This document shows, in pieces, positions 55,442 through 64,000 of a stretch of 64,000 nucleotides of DNA. The stretch is from Agaribacterium haliotis. GTDB taxonomy: Bacteria; Pseudomonadota; Gammaproteobacteria; Pseudomonadales; Cellvibrionaceae. The notes under the pieces were generated by a model. It worked only from the letters and a program-made list of their open reading frames with translations, made no database searches and had not been told where the DNA came from. Location of the stretch: NCBI RefSeq assembly GCF_002312815.1, contig NZ_NKQJ01000002.1, positions 239,014 through 303,013 of the forward strand. Reading direction: 5' to 3'. Each line of letters begins with the position of its first letter. Position 1 is the stretch's first letter. A program made the position numbers and the translations under genes.

Positions 55442-55474
55442 GGCCCGCTCGATAAATAAAATTTGCGGCGGGCC
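55442..55474 (-). terminator. Terminator after fbp
   Basis: GGCCCGC and GCGGGCC form a 7-bp stem; read on the minus strand it is followed by a T-run (GGGTTTTTC), 56 bases after the fbp stop. Confidence 0.6.
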
Positions 55475-55529
55475 AGCTGAAAGCTAAATCAACAGCAACT
55501 GCGCGCGGCGGAACCGGAATCTCACTCGT

Positions 55530-56576
55530 TTAGACCAGCTCCGCCATCTGCTGTAGGCGGGCTTTTTCCTTCGCTATAAAACCCTCTACATCATCCATCA
55601 TCGAGCTCGAACCAACATAAAAAGGCGTTCGCTGGTGTAGCTCCATCGGCTTGATATCGAGTATGCGCGTGCCGCTGCCGTCGCTGGCGCGACCGCCGGC
55701 TTGCTCTGCCAGCCAGGCCATAGGGTTACATTCGTAAAGTAGGCGCAGCTTGCCCATAGGGTGGTTGGCATAACTCGGGTAAAAATAAATACCACCTTTT
55801 AATAAATTCCGGTGGAAATCGGCAACCAGCGAGCCTATATAACGCGAGGTATAGGGCCGGTTTGTCGCCGGATCAAATTCCTGGCAGTGCTTGATATACC
55901 GTTTAACACCATCGTGAAAATGAACGTAGTTGCCCTCATTCACCGAATAAATACGCCCGGTTTTGGGGATCTGCATATTCGCATGGCTGAGATAAAACAC
56001 GCCAATGCTCGGGTCAAATGTAAAGCCATTGACACCTTCACCAGTGGTGTAGACCAGCATCGTGCTGGTGCCGAATATAACGTAACCGGCGGCGACCTGC
56101 GCCGTGCCCGGCTGCAGAAAGTCCTCCAACTGCACCGGGCCATCGTGAGGGGATTTGCGCCGATAAATAGAAAATATAGTGCCAACCGCAACGTTGACAT
56201 CAATATTTGACGAGCCGTCAATCGGGTCGATTAACACCACATATTTACTGCCGTGGTTTATGTCCTGATCAAACGAAACATAACTCTCCTCTTCTTCAGA
56301 GGCTATGCCACAGACCAAACCGCGCGCGGCCAGAGCGGCCTTAAATTTTTCATTGGCATAGACATCCAGCTTCTGCTGTTGTTCGCCCTGAATATTCTCC
56401 TGGCCAATAGCACCGGTAATGTCAGCAATGCCCGCTTTGTTAATTTCACGATGAACCAGCTTCGACGCCAGCCTAATCGCACCAAAAATCTGGCTTAAGT
56501 CGCCCGTTGCATCACTGTGTTTGTGCTGCTGCTGGATGACAAATTCGCCAAGGGTGATCAGTTCTTTCATATCCAT
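55530..56576 (-). CDS. fbp: Fructose-1,6-bisphosphatase class I
   Basis: A 348-residue gluconeogenic phosphatase giving fructose 6-phosphate. Class I motifs are IASEEEES (metal site), [25 protein letters not shown] (the D-P-I-D-G-S-S metal/phosphate site), then [23 protein letters not shown] and the substrate-binding [20 protein letters not shown]. It is cytoplasmic, of normal length, and monocistronic, with a terminator behind it and a 239-base gap between its start and the recQ stop. Confidence 0.97.
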   Translation of the reverse strand: MDMKELITLGEFVIQQQHKHSDATGDLSQIFGAIRLASKLVHREINKAGIADITGAIGQENIQGEQQQKLDVYANEKFKAALAARGLVCGIASEEEESYVSFDQDINHGSKYVVLIDPIDGSSNIDVNVAVGTIFSIYRRKSPHDGPVQLEDFLQPGTAQVAAGYVIFGTSTMLVYTTGEGVNGFTFDPSIGVFYLSHANMQIPKTGRIYSVNEGNYVHFHDGVKRYIKHCQEFDPATNRPYTSRYIGSLVADFHRNLLKGGIYFYPSYANHPMGKLRLLYECNPMAWLAEQAGGRASDGSGTRILDIKPMELHQRTPFYVGSSSMMDDVEGFIAKEKARLQQMAELV

Positions 56577-56815
56577 CTCTCGTAGTGCTTCAAACTCCAG
56601 AGTAAAAACATCCCTGCCAAATACGCTGTGGCAACAAGACTGGGGCTGGAGTTTCAGCTTACGTTATCTCGACAATGCATGAAAGGCTTGACCGAGGTCA
56701 AATTGAAGCAAGCAGTTATTACTTTCAGGATGAAGCAGCTAAGATATAGTCAAATATTTAATACTTATTTCAGTGCAATAAAACACGGCAATAAACAAAC
56801 AGGCTCCGGGCTGGC

Positions 56816-58618
56816 TTATTCGTACTGGTGTGCGATTACAACATCAATAAAATCCTGGCCAAAATTGCGCATTTTTTTATCGCCAACTCCGTTAATTGCC
56901 AGCATGGCTTCGGCGTTGACAGGGCGGTGCACCAACATCTCTTTTAAGCTTGCATCAGAAAATATCACGTAGGGCGGCACGCCGTGCTCTTCAGCCAAGT
57001 GCTTGCGGCAGGCGCGCAACGCTTGCCACAGAGGCATATCCGCCGGCTCGATTTCATCGATAATGCGCCGGGCTTCGCGCCGGCTCGGTTTTTGTTTAAC
57101 GTCTTCGCGCAGTTCGAGCACTTCCTCGCCGCGCAAAATAGGCCTGGCGGACTCAGTCAGGTGCAGCACTCCCCAGCCCTCATCATCGAGCGCAAGCAAT
57201 TCGCGCGCGAGCAACTGGCGGAAAATTACCCGCCACTGTTCAGCACTGTGCTCTTTGCCTATGCCCCAGGTGCTGAGCCGGTGATGGCCAAACTTGTGAA
57301 TGCGCTCGTTGTTGGCACCGCGCAAAATATCAATTAGGTGGCCGACACCAAAGCGCTGACCGCTGCGATAGACACAGCTCAGTGCTTTTTGCGCCGCCTC
57401 CGTCGCATCCCAGCTGCGCGGCGGCTCTAGACAGTTGTCGCAGTTGCCACAGGCCTGGTCGAGCTCATCACCAAAATAGCGCAGCAGCAGCTGGCGCCGA
57501 CAAGTGTGCAACTCACACAGCCCCAAGAGCGTATTGATGCGCTGTTGTTCCAGGCGTTTAAAGTGCTCGCCGGCTTCAGATGCCGAAGCCATCTGCTTGA
57601 GTTTTACCACATCCTCAATACCGTAAAACATCAATGCCGTTGCCGCTTCACCATCGCGACCCGCGCGCCCGGTTTCCTGATAATACGCCTCAATGCTTTT
57701 GGGCATGTCCATATGCACAACAAAACGTACATCGGGTTTATCTATGCCCATGCCAAAAGCGATGGTCGCAACAATAATCACAGACTCTTCGCGCAAAAAA
57801 GTCGTTTGGTTTTGCTTTTTTTCTTCGCTGCCAAGGCCTGCGTGAAATGGCAGAGCGCGGTAGCCGCGCTCACTCAACCAGCGCGCAGTTTCTTCAACTT
57901 TTTTGCGCGACAGGCAATAGACAACGCCGCTATTGCCCTGCTGCTCCTGCTCAAGAAATTTCAACAACTGCTCGCGACTGCGCTGTTTTTGCTGAATGCG
58001 ATATTGAATATTGGGCCGGTCAAAACCGCAGACAAAATGGCGCCCGTTTTGAAGCTGCAAGCGCTCAACAATTTCCTCGCGGGTACGCTCGTCGGCCGTT
58101 GCCGTTAACGCAATCATCGGCACGGCCGGAAAACGCTGACGCAACTGATTTAATGCCAAATAATCCCTGCGGAAATCGTGCCCCCACTGGCTGACACAGT
58201 GCGCCTCATCTATCGCAAACAGCGATAGATGGCAGCGCTCAAGCAAGGCCAGATTACGCTCTTGCAGCAGGCGTTCCGGGGCAATATAAAGCAGATCAAG
58301 CTCGTCATTTAAAAGCTGAGCTTCGACTTGTTTTAACTCGTCAAAGCTCAAACTACTATTTAAAAAACTGGCTTTTACGCCCAGCTCATCAAGTGCATCG
58401 ACCTGGTCTTGCATCAGTGCAATCAGCGGAGATACAACAATTGCGACACCGGGCCGCAGCAGCGCTGGAACTTGATAACACAGGCTTTTACCGCCGCCGG
58501 TTGGCATCAACACCAAAACATTTTCGCCGCCTGCAAGCGCTTCGATAATTTCCTGTTGCTGACCACGAAACTGATCGTAACCAAAGGTGTGTTGTAATAC
58601 GTCTAACGCTGTTGTCAT
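56816..58618 (-). CDS. recQ: ATP-dependent DNA helicase RecQ
   Basis: About 600 residues. Helicase motifs are GQQQEIIEALAGG, the Walker A MPTGGGKS, the DEAH box in FAIDEAHCVSQWGHDF and QETGRAGRDG. A zinc-binding RQC part (CRRQLLLRYFGDELDQACGNCDNC) and a C-terminal HRDC domain follow. RecQ acts in recombination and fork repair. ATG 58618 is used because the YciI-like gene stops at 58623, four bases upstream; a longer form from 58651 would overlap it. It is the last gene of a minus-strand run that starts with the MATE gene. Confidence 0.97.
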   Translation of the reverse strand: MTTALDVLQHTFGYDQFRGQQQEIIEALAGGENVLVLMPTGGGKSLCYQVPALLRPGVAIVVSPLIALMQDQVDALDELGVKASFLNSSLSFDELKQVEAQLLNDELDLLYIAPERLLQERNLALLERCHLSLFAIDEAHCVSQWGHDFRRDYLALNQLRQRFPAVPMIALTATADERTREEIVERLQLQNGRHFVCGFDRPNIQYRIQQKQRSREQLLKFLEQEQQGNSGVVYCLSRKKVEETARWLSERGYRALPFHAGLGSEEKKQNQTTFLREESVIIVATIAFGMGIDKPDVRFVVHMDMPKSIEAYYQETGRAGRDGEAATALMFYGIEDVVKLKQMASASEAGEHFKRLEQQRINTLLGLCELHTCRRQLLLRYFGDELDQACGNCDNCLEPPRSWDATEAAQKALSCVYRSGQRFGVGHLIDILRGANNERIHKFGHHRLSTWGIGKEHSAEQWRVIFRQLLARELLALDDEGWGVLHLTESARPILRGEEVLELREDVKQKPSRREARRIIDEIEPADMPLWQALRACRKHLAEEHGVPPYVIFSDASLKEMLVHRPVNAEAMLAINGVGDKKMRNFGQDFIDVVIAHQYE

Positions 58619-58622
58619 AGAT

Positions 58623-58913
58623 TTAACAATTAATAAGCGGCTCAAGGCCAATGGCGGACTTGTTTAACAACACTTCAGTAATGTTGGTGCGAACAAGCTT
58701 ATTCACCGCAAAGGGGTCTTGTTGAAGTATTTTTTGTAGTTGCCGCTGATCTTCACAACTAGCCAGAATCACCCCTCCGCTGCGCGGATTTTTTCTTCCC
58801 GAAGCTAAGAACACTCCCTGTTGATAATTCTGCTCTAGCCAGGCCATATGCGCCTGCATATGAGGCTCGACCAGCTCTAAATCGACAATATAAGTTAAAT
58901 CAACTATAAACAT
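58623..58913 (-). CDS. YciI-like protein
   Basis: A 96-residue protein of the YciI fold: MFIVDLTYIVDLELVEPHMQAHMAWLEQNYQQGVFLASG, SGGVILAS and DPFAVNKLVRTNITEV. The His and Asp residues match the putative active site of the family (ferredoxin-like fold; function mostly unknown). It lies between the dienelactone hydrolase gene (33 bases) and recQ (4 bases) on the same strand, so all three are likely one transcript. Confidence 0.85.
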   Translation of the reverse strand: MFIVDLTYIVDLELVEPHMQAHMAWLEQNYQQGVFLASGRKNPRSGGVILASCEDQRQLQKILQQDPFAVNKLVRTNITEVLLNKSAIGLEPLINC

Positions 58914-58946
58914 ACGCTGCCTACTAAGCCCCCTGCCACAAATTAA

Positions 58947-59681
58947 TTAGAGTGTGCGCTGGAAAAATTCGCGCGCGCGCGCATACATATCCAGAGCCAA
59001 TGCCGGGTCATACCTGTCGCCCTCATCGCGCATAAAAGCGTGCACGGCGTTGACTTCCAACCAGTTAAAATTCAAACCACAGGCCTGAAAATGCTGATAG
59101 AGCTTGAGCCGCCCGTCAACCGGAACGTGGGGGTCCTGCTTGCCAAAGACCATAAAAACTTCACCGTTAATATCGGCGGCGCGGCTAAGGCTGTCGTTAC
59201 CTTCTTTGCAGGGTAGAGTATTGCTGTGAATATCCGTTGCATACAGGCAAAAAGCGCTGGCGATGCTCTTATTTAACGCCGCGCGAAATGCCAGGTGGCC
59301 GCCTATGCATACCCCCATTGCCCCGATTGAGCCAGCGGTAAAACTCTGCTGCTGGTTCCACTCGACAATCGCCTGGGTATCGCTGTCGTGGCTCTCCAGC
59401 GCCTTGGTAAACTTGTCGCTATTGCCTTTGTCTTTGCCGGCATCGTCGTACGCCAGCACCGTGCCCATGGCATTAAGCTCGTGGAAGACCTCGGGCACAA
59501 TAACAACAAAACCTAGACCGGCCATTAAACAGGCGCTGCGGGCGATCGGCGCGGTAATCTGAAATATTTCAGAATAAAAAATAATACTGGGAAAGCGCCC
59601 GGGCGCGTTTGGCCGGAAGATCTCCACCTGCATATCGCCGCTTGATGTGGTGAGTACGGTTTTCTCTGTTAGCACTTGCAT
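58947..59681 (-). CDS. Dienelactone hydrolase family protein
   Basis: A 244-residue alpha/beta-hydrolase with the Cys nucleophile in GVCIGGHLAFRAAL, the acid in FGKQDPHVPVDGR and the His in NAVHAFMRDEGDRYDPA. The Cys instead of Ser marks the dienelactone hydrolase group. The substrate is unknown, and there are no other aromatic-degradation genes nearby. It lies between the DUF3820 and YciI-like genes on the minus strand. Confidence 0.9.
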   Translation of the reverse strand: MQVLTEKTVLTTSSGDMQVEIFRPNAPGRFPSIIFYSEIFQITAPIARSACLMAGLGFVVIVPEVFHELNAMGTVLAYDDAGKDKGNSDKFTKALESHDSDTQAIVEWNQQQSFTAGSIGAMGVCIGGHLAFRAALNKSIASAFCLYATDIHSNTLPCKEGNDSLSRAADINGEVFMVFGKQDPHVPVDGRLKLYQHFQACGLNFNWLEVNAVHAFMRDEGDRYDPALALDMYARAREFFQRTL

Positions 59682-59714
59682 GTTCTTTGCTCCGCTCTTA
59701 TTCGCTCTAGGTTC

Positions 59715-59960
59715 CTAACCCGGGTAATCATCGCGCTCGCTCGGCTCATACTGCACAAGCGGCTCAATCAGTTTTTCCAGGCCTTCAACTTTTATTTCAA
59801 GGCACAGCGACATCAGCTCGCCGAGTTCACCGGCCGGCCAGCCCTTGGCCCGCATCCACAAATAATACTCTTCGGGAATGTGAATTAAGCGTGTACCACT
59901 GTACTTGCCAAAAGGCATACGAAAATTTGCTATTTTTATTAACTGTTGTTTATCAAACAT
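59715..59960 (-). CDS. DUF3820 family protein
   Basis: An 81-residue protein with the DUF3820 pattern: LIKIANFRMPFGKYSGTRLIHIPEEYYLWM, a glycine-lysine rich motif followed by an aromatic one, and a helical C-terminus. The function is not known; it resembles a small nucleic-acid-related module found with exonucleases. The start lies inside the end of the MATE gene (eight-base overlap), so translation is coupled. Confidence 0.85.
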   Translation of the reverse strand: MFDKQQLIKIANFRMPFGKYSGTRLIHIPEEYYLWMRAKGWPAGELGELMSLCLEIKVEGLEKLIEPLVQYEPSERDDYPG

Positions 59961-61374
59961 AAGTAAGTATTCGTTGTTTTAGTGCCGGCAAATACAGCGC
60001 CAAGCTAACAGCGCGAAACAAAGCAAAAGCAATAAAGGCCCACCATAAGCCAAGGTTTAACCACGCTGAACCCAGCCCGTAATACACTGCCGCAAAACCT
60101 GTAAAAGATATCAGCGAGCAATTTCGCATCGCCGATGCAAAGCCTGCACCGATAAACAAACCGTCAAATTGATATGCTGCGACCGCCAACAACACATAAA
60201 GAGCTAAAAATGGCAACAGCGCTGGTATAAGCGCTAACACATCGCTTTTATCGGTAAATAGTAAAGCCAGGCTTGGCCCGCAACCATAAAATACCAAGGC
60301 CAGTAGCAGCGCGGTCACTAAAGCCAGCAGTGAAGTGCGCACTAAGGCCTCGCGCAAATAAAGCCAGTTGCCGCGCCCCAAAGCCCGGCCGGCGTACGCC
60401 TCGAGTACATAGGCGTATCCATCGAGAAAAAAAGCCGCAAAAGCCAGAAACTGTAGCAGCAGGTGATTAGCCGCGAGTGTCGCCTCGCCAAAGCTGCCGC
60501 CGATATGGGTGAACAAGGCAAAACCGAGCAATAAAAACAAGGTGCGGATAAACAAATCCCGATTTTGGCTAAAAAGCGCCAACAGCGCTTGCTGCTCAAA
60601 TAATTGAGCTTTCTTTAGCGCCAGAAAACACGGCGCTTTAACTCGCCGAATAACCACGACTAAAGCGAGCGCTGCACTCACATACTCCGCAATCACTGTA
60701 CCCAGGGCAATGCCTTTTAAGCCCCAATCAAAATACACCGCAAACAAAATATCGAGCACAGCATTGCTGACATTTAACAACAGCTGAAAGAACAACAAGG
60801 TGCGGCTGTGGCCACTGCCGATAAAATAACCAAGAGCAATATAGTTCAGAAGTACTGCAGGGGCGGCCCAGATTCTCAGCTGAAAATAATCCTCAACCGT
60901 AGCGCCGACCTGAGCTGGCGGCGCCAATAATTGCAGCCCGCCAAGTAACAGATAGCGCTGTGCAAGTAATATAAGCAAAGCCAAACACAGCGCGATCAAA
61001 GCGCTTTGTGCCAGCACCACGGCGATGGCGCGGTTGTCGCCATCTAGCTTGGCAACATGAGCGGTAGTGCCCATGCGCAAAAAACCGAGCGTCCAATAAA
61101 TAAAATTGAACAACAGCGCGGCGACGGCGAGCCCGGCCAGTTCACTGGTGCTGCCGACGTGACCGATAACTGCGGTATCGGTCAAACCCAACAGGGGCAC
61201 GGCGGCATTGGCGAGAATGACCGGCCAGGATTTATTTATTAAGCAGCGGTAGCTAAGCTCGCGCCGCTGCGACACCGTAAACTGGGCGAGCCGCGAGCTT
61301 GTTTTTAGAAAAGGCAAAACAAAGCCTCCGAGGCCTGCACACAGAAACTGCCGCGCTATCGACGCCAACAACAA
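59953..61374 (-). CDS. MATE-family efflux transporter (DinF-like)
   Basis: Up to 473 residues with 12 membrane segments. Family features are INKSWPVILANAAVPLLGLTDTAVIGHVG in the first segments, DWGLKGIALGTVIAEY, and YVLEAYAGRALGRGNW in the second half. These match DinF/NorM-type multidrug and toxin exporters, which use Na+ or H+ gradients. The start is unsure: the first 33 residues do not look like the family, and a GTG at 61275 just before SQRRELSYRCL is a reasonable alternative. It leads the minus-strand run MATE-DUF3820-DLH-YciI-recQ. Confidence 0.88.
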   Translation of the reverse strand: MLLASIARQFLCAGLGGFVLPFLKTSSRLAQFTVSQRRELSYRCLINKSWPVILANAAVPLLGLTDTAVIGHVGSTSELAGLAVAALLFNFIYWTLGFLRMGTTAHVAKLDGDNRAIAVVLAQSALIALCLALLILLAQRYLLLGGLQLLAPPAQVGATVEDYFQLRIWAAPAVLLNYIALGYFIGSGHSRTLLFFQLLLNVSNAVLDILFAVYFDWGLKGIALGTVIAEYVSAALALVVVIRRVKAPCFLALKKAQLFEQQALLALFSQNRDLFIRTLFLLLGFALFTHIGGSFGEATLAANHLLLQFLAFAAFFLDGYAYVLEAYAGRALGRGNWLYLREALVRTSLLALVTALLLALVFYGCGPSLALLFTDKSDVLALIPALLPFLALYVLLAVAAYQFDGLFIGAGFASAMRNCSLISFTGFAAVYYGLGSAWLNLGLWWAFIAFALFRAVSLALYLPALKQRILTYV

Positions 61375-61441
61375 TAACAGCGGGCTTGTAAAAAACGCCT
61401 AGCTTAGCATAATCGTCGCCCCAGACTGAGCGAGGCAACCT

Positions 61442-61771
61442 GTGAAAACCGTATTTGACACTCTAATTTGCACCTTATTTATGATTGTCTGCCTGCGCAG
61501 CCTCGGCGATGTAAGCCCATACTTCAACTGGAGCCAAGGCCCAATCTGGTTATGCGCACCGGCACTTGCTTGGGTTTTTTATGGCCGCAATGCCATGAAA
61601 ATCGAACAGGCCTTCATAAGCGCCGCGCTGGCACTTGGCCTGACCTGGCTAATCCAGAATCAGGGCCCGCGCAATGTCTCCATCGGCAGCGCCCTGGCCT
61701 TTAGTAAACTGATACTCGCCGGCCTGTTTGTCGTCAGTTTTTTAATCATGCAGCGCTTTAAGCTCAAGTAA
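61442..61771 (+). CDS. Small multi-pass membrane protein
   Basis: A 109-residue protein starting at GTG with three to four predicted membrane segments (LICTLFMIVCLRSLG; IWLCAPALAWVFYG; AFISAALALGLTWLI; LILAGLFVVSFLIM). I do not recognise a family. The start lies 67 bases from the divergent MATE gene, and its 3' end overlaps the macrodomain gene by eight bases, tail to tail, which supports a real gene end. Confidence 0.6.
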   Translation: MKTVFDTLICTLFMIVCLRSLGDVSPYFNWSQGPIWLCAPALAWVFYGRNAMKIEQAFISAALALGLTWLIQNQGPRNVSIGSALAFSKLILAGLFVVSFLIMQRFKLK

Positions 61772-62279
61772 GCCGCTTAAACACCTGCTGCCAGCTGTCA
61801 AAGGACTGCTGTTCGTAGAGATAAAAACGCAGGTCCAGCTGCGACCAGCGAGGCTCCAGCGCAAGACCTAGCGCGATGGCCGCCGCTTTCGTCAGCGGAT
61901 AAGCGTAGGCACCACAAGAAATCGCGGGCAGAGCAAGGCTGCGGCAATCGTTGGCCAGCGCCAATAACAGGCTATTTTCGTAAGCGCGCTTTAACAGTGG
62001 CGCGCTGTGCTCGTCGCTGTGATAAACCGGGCCGACCGTGTGAATCACGTAGCGGCAGTTCAGCTTGCCAGCTGCGGTAATACGCGCCTCGCCCGTCGGG
62101 CAGCGCTGTTTGCCTAGCGGCGGTACAGCTAAGCAGGCCTCGTATAGAGCGGGCCCCGCCGCCCGGTGAATAGCGCCATCGACACCGCCCCCGCCGAGCA
62201 GTGTTGGGTTGGCGGCGTTGACGATGGCATCGCAGCCGGCCGCCGAAATATCTCCGAGAATAAGTTGTACATTGCTCAT
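61764..62279 (-). CDS. Macrodomain protein, O-acetyl-ADP-ribose deacetylase-like
   Basis: A 171-residue macrodomain of the YmdB/MacroD type: VQLILGDISAAGCDAIVNAANPTLLGGGGVDGAIHRAAGP, GEARITAAGKLNCRYVIHTVGP and LALPAISCGAYAYPL. The residues that contact ADP-ribose (G-D-I, N-A-A-N, G-G-G-G-V, S-C-G-A-Y) are intact. Such enzymes remove acetyl or ADP-ribosyl groups in the cytoplasm. It stands alone between the membrane protein and the pilin-like gene. Confidence 0.93.
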   Translation of the reverse strand: MSNVQLILGDISAAGCDAIVNAANPTLLGGGGVDGAIHRAAGPALYEACLAVPPLGKQRCPTGEARITAAGKLNCRYVIHTVGPVYHSDEHSAPLLKRAYENSLLLALANDCRSLALPAISCGAYAYPLTKAAAIALGLALEPRWSQLDLRFYLYEQQSFDSWQQVFKRLT

Positions 62280-62346
62280 GCTACCCCCTTAGGGCCAAGC
62301 GTCAGTAGGCTCACGGCAAAGCTCCAGGCCCAAAGATGCAAACCGG

Positions 62347-62856
62347 CTAACAGCCGAGTTCATCTACGCCGACTTCCGGGTCGCGCCCATCTTCATGATT
62401 GATGTAAAAGACACCGCAGCGATCGCTCCAGCGATAACCTCTGGGCCAGATTTTTGCGCCTCGGCCAGGCGTTGATCCGTAGCCGGGCACATTGCGCTGA
62501 TTACCCCGCCCGCACCAGGTATCTGCGCAAACGGTTGTGGCATTTGTAAAACGCACATTGTCGAGCGTAATCATGTAACGCACAGCATTGTTCCAGTGCC
62601 CGCGCGGATACCCGCTGTGCAACTGTACAACCGTGCCGTCCAGATCAATATTCTGGCGCCCCTCAATTAGCCCCTCGAGCGCCGCCTGGGCGTGAATAAG
62701 CCTGGCGCCGGCACCGGCAGCATCGGCCATTGCCTGAAGCTGCACGGAGCGAGCTTCTTGCTGCAGATCCGCGTAACGGGAGGCGATACTTGCCGCCAAT
62801 ATCGCCAGCAACGCTAGCGCGGCGACTAACTCTATCAGAGTGAATCCACGATTCAT
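62347..62856 (-). CDS. Type IV pilin-like protein (prepilin N-terminus)
   Basis: A 169-residue protein with a prepilin peptidase site, MNRG before FTLIELVAALALLAILAASI, with the conserved Glu at mature position 5. A globular part with Cys residues (VCADTWCG; DRCGVFYIN; ELGC) follows. It is a pilin or minor pseudopilin for a type IV pilus or type II secretion system. No other pilus genes are nearby, so it works with machinery encoded elsewhere. Its upstream region faces the cobalamin riboswitch. Confidence 0.85.
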   Translation of the reverse strand: MNRGFTLIELVAALALLAILAASIASRYADLQQEARSVQLQAMADAAGAGARLIHAQAALEGLIEGRQNIDLDGTVVQLHSGYPRGHWNNAVRYMITLDNVRFTNATTVCADTWCGRGNQRNVPGYGSTPGRGAKIWPRGYRWSDRCGVFYINHEDGRDPEVGVDELGC

Positions 62857-62976
62857 TAAAACAACAAGCTGACGTTAATATATTTGCGATTTAGGGCTGT
62901 TATTAAAGCTTGCTAGCTTAACTTGCCCTGCCTCAAATTATTAGCCCCGGGGGCAACTATATTTAGGCACCTATTA

Positions 62977-63004
62977 TTGCATTCGCTCTTATGCAGCTTA
63001 TAAT
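62977..63004 (+). promoter_or_regulatory. Sigma-70 promoter of the cobalamin-controlled receptor
   Basis: A perfect TATAAT at 62999-63004 lies 16 bases after a weak -35, TTGCAT (62977-62982). The transcript would start near 63011, just before the riboswitch. Confidence 0.6.
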
Positions 63005-63014
63005 GCCGCCGTTT

Positions 63015-63215
63015 TTAAGGTGCTGCGCAAACGCCAACCGTCTCTGCGCAGTTAAACGGGAAGCAGGTGTAAATCCTGCGCTGCCCCCGCAACGGTAAGA
63101 GGTAAATTTGTGTCTTTGGCCACTGTGTAAACACACGGGAAGGCGACACAAACGAAGAAAGTCTTCAAGCCTCAAGCCCGGATACCGGCCCTGAAAATAG
63201 CAAGGCGATTTAGCC
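63015..63215 (+). promoter_or_regulatory. Cobalamin (B12) riboswitch
   Basis: Core elements occur in order: GGGAA and GGTGTAAATCC, then GCTGCCCCCGCAACGGTAA (63057-63105), GCCACTGTG with GGGAAGGCG (63118-63145), and the B12 box AAGCCCGGATACCGGCC at 63174-63190. The RNA binds adenosyl- or other cobalamins and lowers expression of the receptor downstream. The expression platform lies between about 63200 and 63333; its mode was not resolved. Confidence 0.95.
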
Positions 63216-63333
63216 TTAATCACGATGTTGCGGTGGGCGACATCCGTAGTCAGCGCCGCAGAAACAACAAGTACCTGGCGCCGCCTTCGTTTCCCTCCCG
63301 TGCATCATATTTTCAGCAAATATGGATGCTACC

Positions 63334-64000
63334 ATGACCATTACCAAACCCCTGTTACTCAGCCTCGCGGTTAGTACTGCCACTAGCGCTTTAGCTCAAG
63401 CGGAAAATACTGATCGCACGGAAGAGCTTGTTGTCACCGCTAATTTAAAAGAAAGCAGCGTGTTTGAAACCGCGGCTTCGGTTGATGTTTATAACAAAGA
63501 ACAAATCGCAGCGCTGCAATTAACGGATTTTGCTCAGGTGCTTGCTCTTAGCAGTGGTGCCGATGTGACCAGCAACGGCGGCCCGGGTTCGGTTACCTCC
63601 GTTTTCACACGCGGTACCAACAGCGATCAAACTCTGATGCTGATCAACGGCCAGCGCTTTTCATCGGCAACCAGCGGCACATCATCGTTTCGCATTATTG
63701 ATCCAGCTCTGATATCCAGAACCGAGTATGTCAAAGGTTCGCGCTCATCTATTTACGGCAGCGAAGCCATCGGTGGTGTACTTCAATTTTTTACCTTCAG
63801 CGACAAAGATAAAAACAACAGCTGGGGCCTTTTTGAAGCGGGGTCATTTAACAGCACCCGCGCCGCTGCCGGCTCAAAAGGCAAGCTCGCTGAAAGTACC
63901 GATTATTCCATCGGCTTTGCATCAACAGACAGCGACGGCTTTGACGCCACCGTCGACAACAGCGGCAACAACAAAGATGACGACGGCTACCGCAACCGTT
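63334..64000 (+). CDS. btuB: TonB-dependent receptor, BtuB-like (5' part, runs off the window)
   Basis: The first 222 codons of an outer-membrane receptor. The signal peptide is MTITKPLLLSLAVSTATSALAQ. A TonB box (EELVVTA) follows, then the plug domain (SVFETAASVDVYNKEQI; LLINGQRF-like LMLINGQRF; IDPALISRTEYVKGSRSSIYGSEAIGGVLQFF). Control by a cobalamin riboswitch identifies the substrate as B12 or a cobinamide. GGAT precedes this ATG; the in-frame ATG at 63322 is an alternative. The barrel domain and stop lie beyond the window. Confidence 0.9.
   Translation, partial: MTITKPLLLSLAVSTATSALAQAENTDRTEELVVTANLKESSVFETAASVDVYNKEQIAALQLTDFAQVLALSSGADVTSNGGPGSVTSVFTRGTNSDQTLMLINGQRFSSATSGTSSFRIIDPALISRTEYVKGSRSSIYGSEAIGGVLQFFTFSDKDKNNSWGLFEAGSFNSTRAAAGSKGKLAESTDYSIGFASTDSDGFDATVDNSGNNKDDDGYRNR

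Noticed and set aside
57506-58108. A 200-codon plus-strand reading frame inside recQ
   Set aside because: It is antisense to the helicase core motifs and has no ribosome-binding site or family match.
62963-63223. A minus-strand reading frame of 86 codons
   Set aside because: It lies across the cobalamin riboswitch, whose conserved elements explain the sequence.

Overview
The window reads as a chromosome segment of a free-living, probably marine, gammaproteobacterium. Genes are densely packed, and several neighbourhoods are gammaproteobacterial: nudF-yqiB-cpdA divergent from tolC, and a LysR gene divergent from maoP. A bacterial homologue of the phosphorylase kinase alpha subunit and a solitary TonB receptor under a cobalamin riboswitch would suit a Cellvibrionales-like polysaccharide degrader. 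That placement is inference from gene content only. No tRNA, rRNA, CRISPR array, insertion sequence or integrase was seen.

Layout. 0-4.3 kb: cold-shock protein, a small basic protein, a GNAT acetyltransferase and katG. 4.4-11 kb: a zinc-starvation locus (DUF1826, ZrgA, Zur, MerC-like, HisI, COG0523 GTPase), convergent with a DUF3299 lipoprotein that is itself divergent from a MacB/FtsX-type ABC transporter. Two similar palindromes, at 4404-4421 and 9077-9095, are candidate Zur operators. 11.5-13.4 kb: parE. 13.7-28.6 kb: a nitrogen-scavenging block. It starts with an assimilatory nitrate reductase pair behind a sigma-54-like promoter and structured leader. It continues with an operon for uptake and carboxylation of urea or guanidine: ABC transporter, NikR-fold regulator, two DUF1989 proteins, biotin-dependent carboxylase and allophanate hydrolase. 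28.6-36 kb: yqiA, a shikimate-kinase-like gene, an outer-membrane protein, cpdA, yqiB, nudF, tolC, a lipoprotein, and cyanase with a DUF1348 gene. The nitrogen block sits inside what is in E. coli the contiguous nudF-yqiB-cpdA-yqiA-parE run.

36.5-48.8 kb is the least conventional part. A four-gene operon encodes two exported class A beta-lactamase-fold serine hydrolases, an exported protein with a phosphohistidine domain followed by an ATP-grasp domain (the order used by glucan water dikinase), and a Tlc/Npt-like nucleotide-exchange transporter. Beside it are a RoxA-like di-heme cytochrome and the phosphorylase-kinase-alpha-like gene. 48.8-53.2 kb: HdfR-like regulator, MaoP, a GshB-like ATP-grasp ligase and a QEGLA-motif (MATCAP-like) metallopeptidase. 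53-62.9 kb: mostly housekeeping genes (HtrA-like protease, K+ channel, fbp, recQ, YciI-like, dienelactone hydrolase, DUF3820, MATE exporter, macrodomain protein, pilin-like protein). The window ends in a TonB-dependent receptor behind a cobalamin riboswitch.

Best leads: (1) a NikR-fold regulator that has lost all four nickel ligands, paired with a NikR-geometry operator wrapped around a promoter; (2) the exported dikinase, serine hydrolase and nucleotide-transporter operon; (3) the MaoP, ATP-grasp and QEGLA gene trio.
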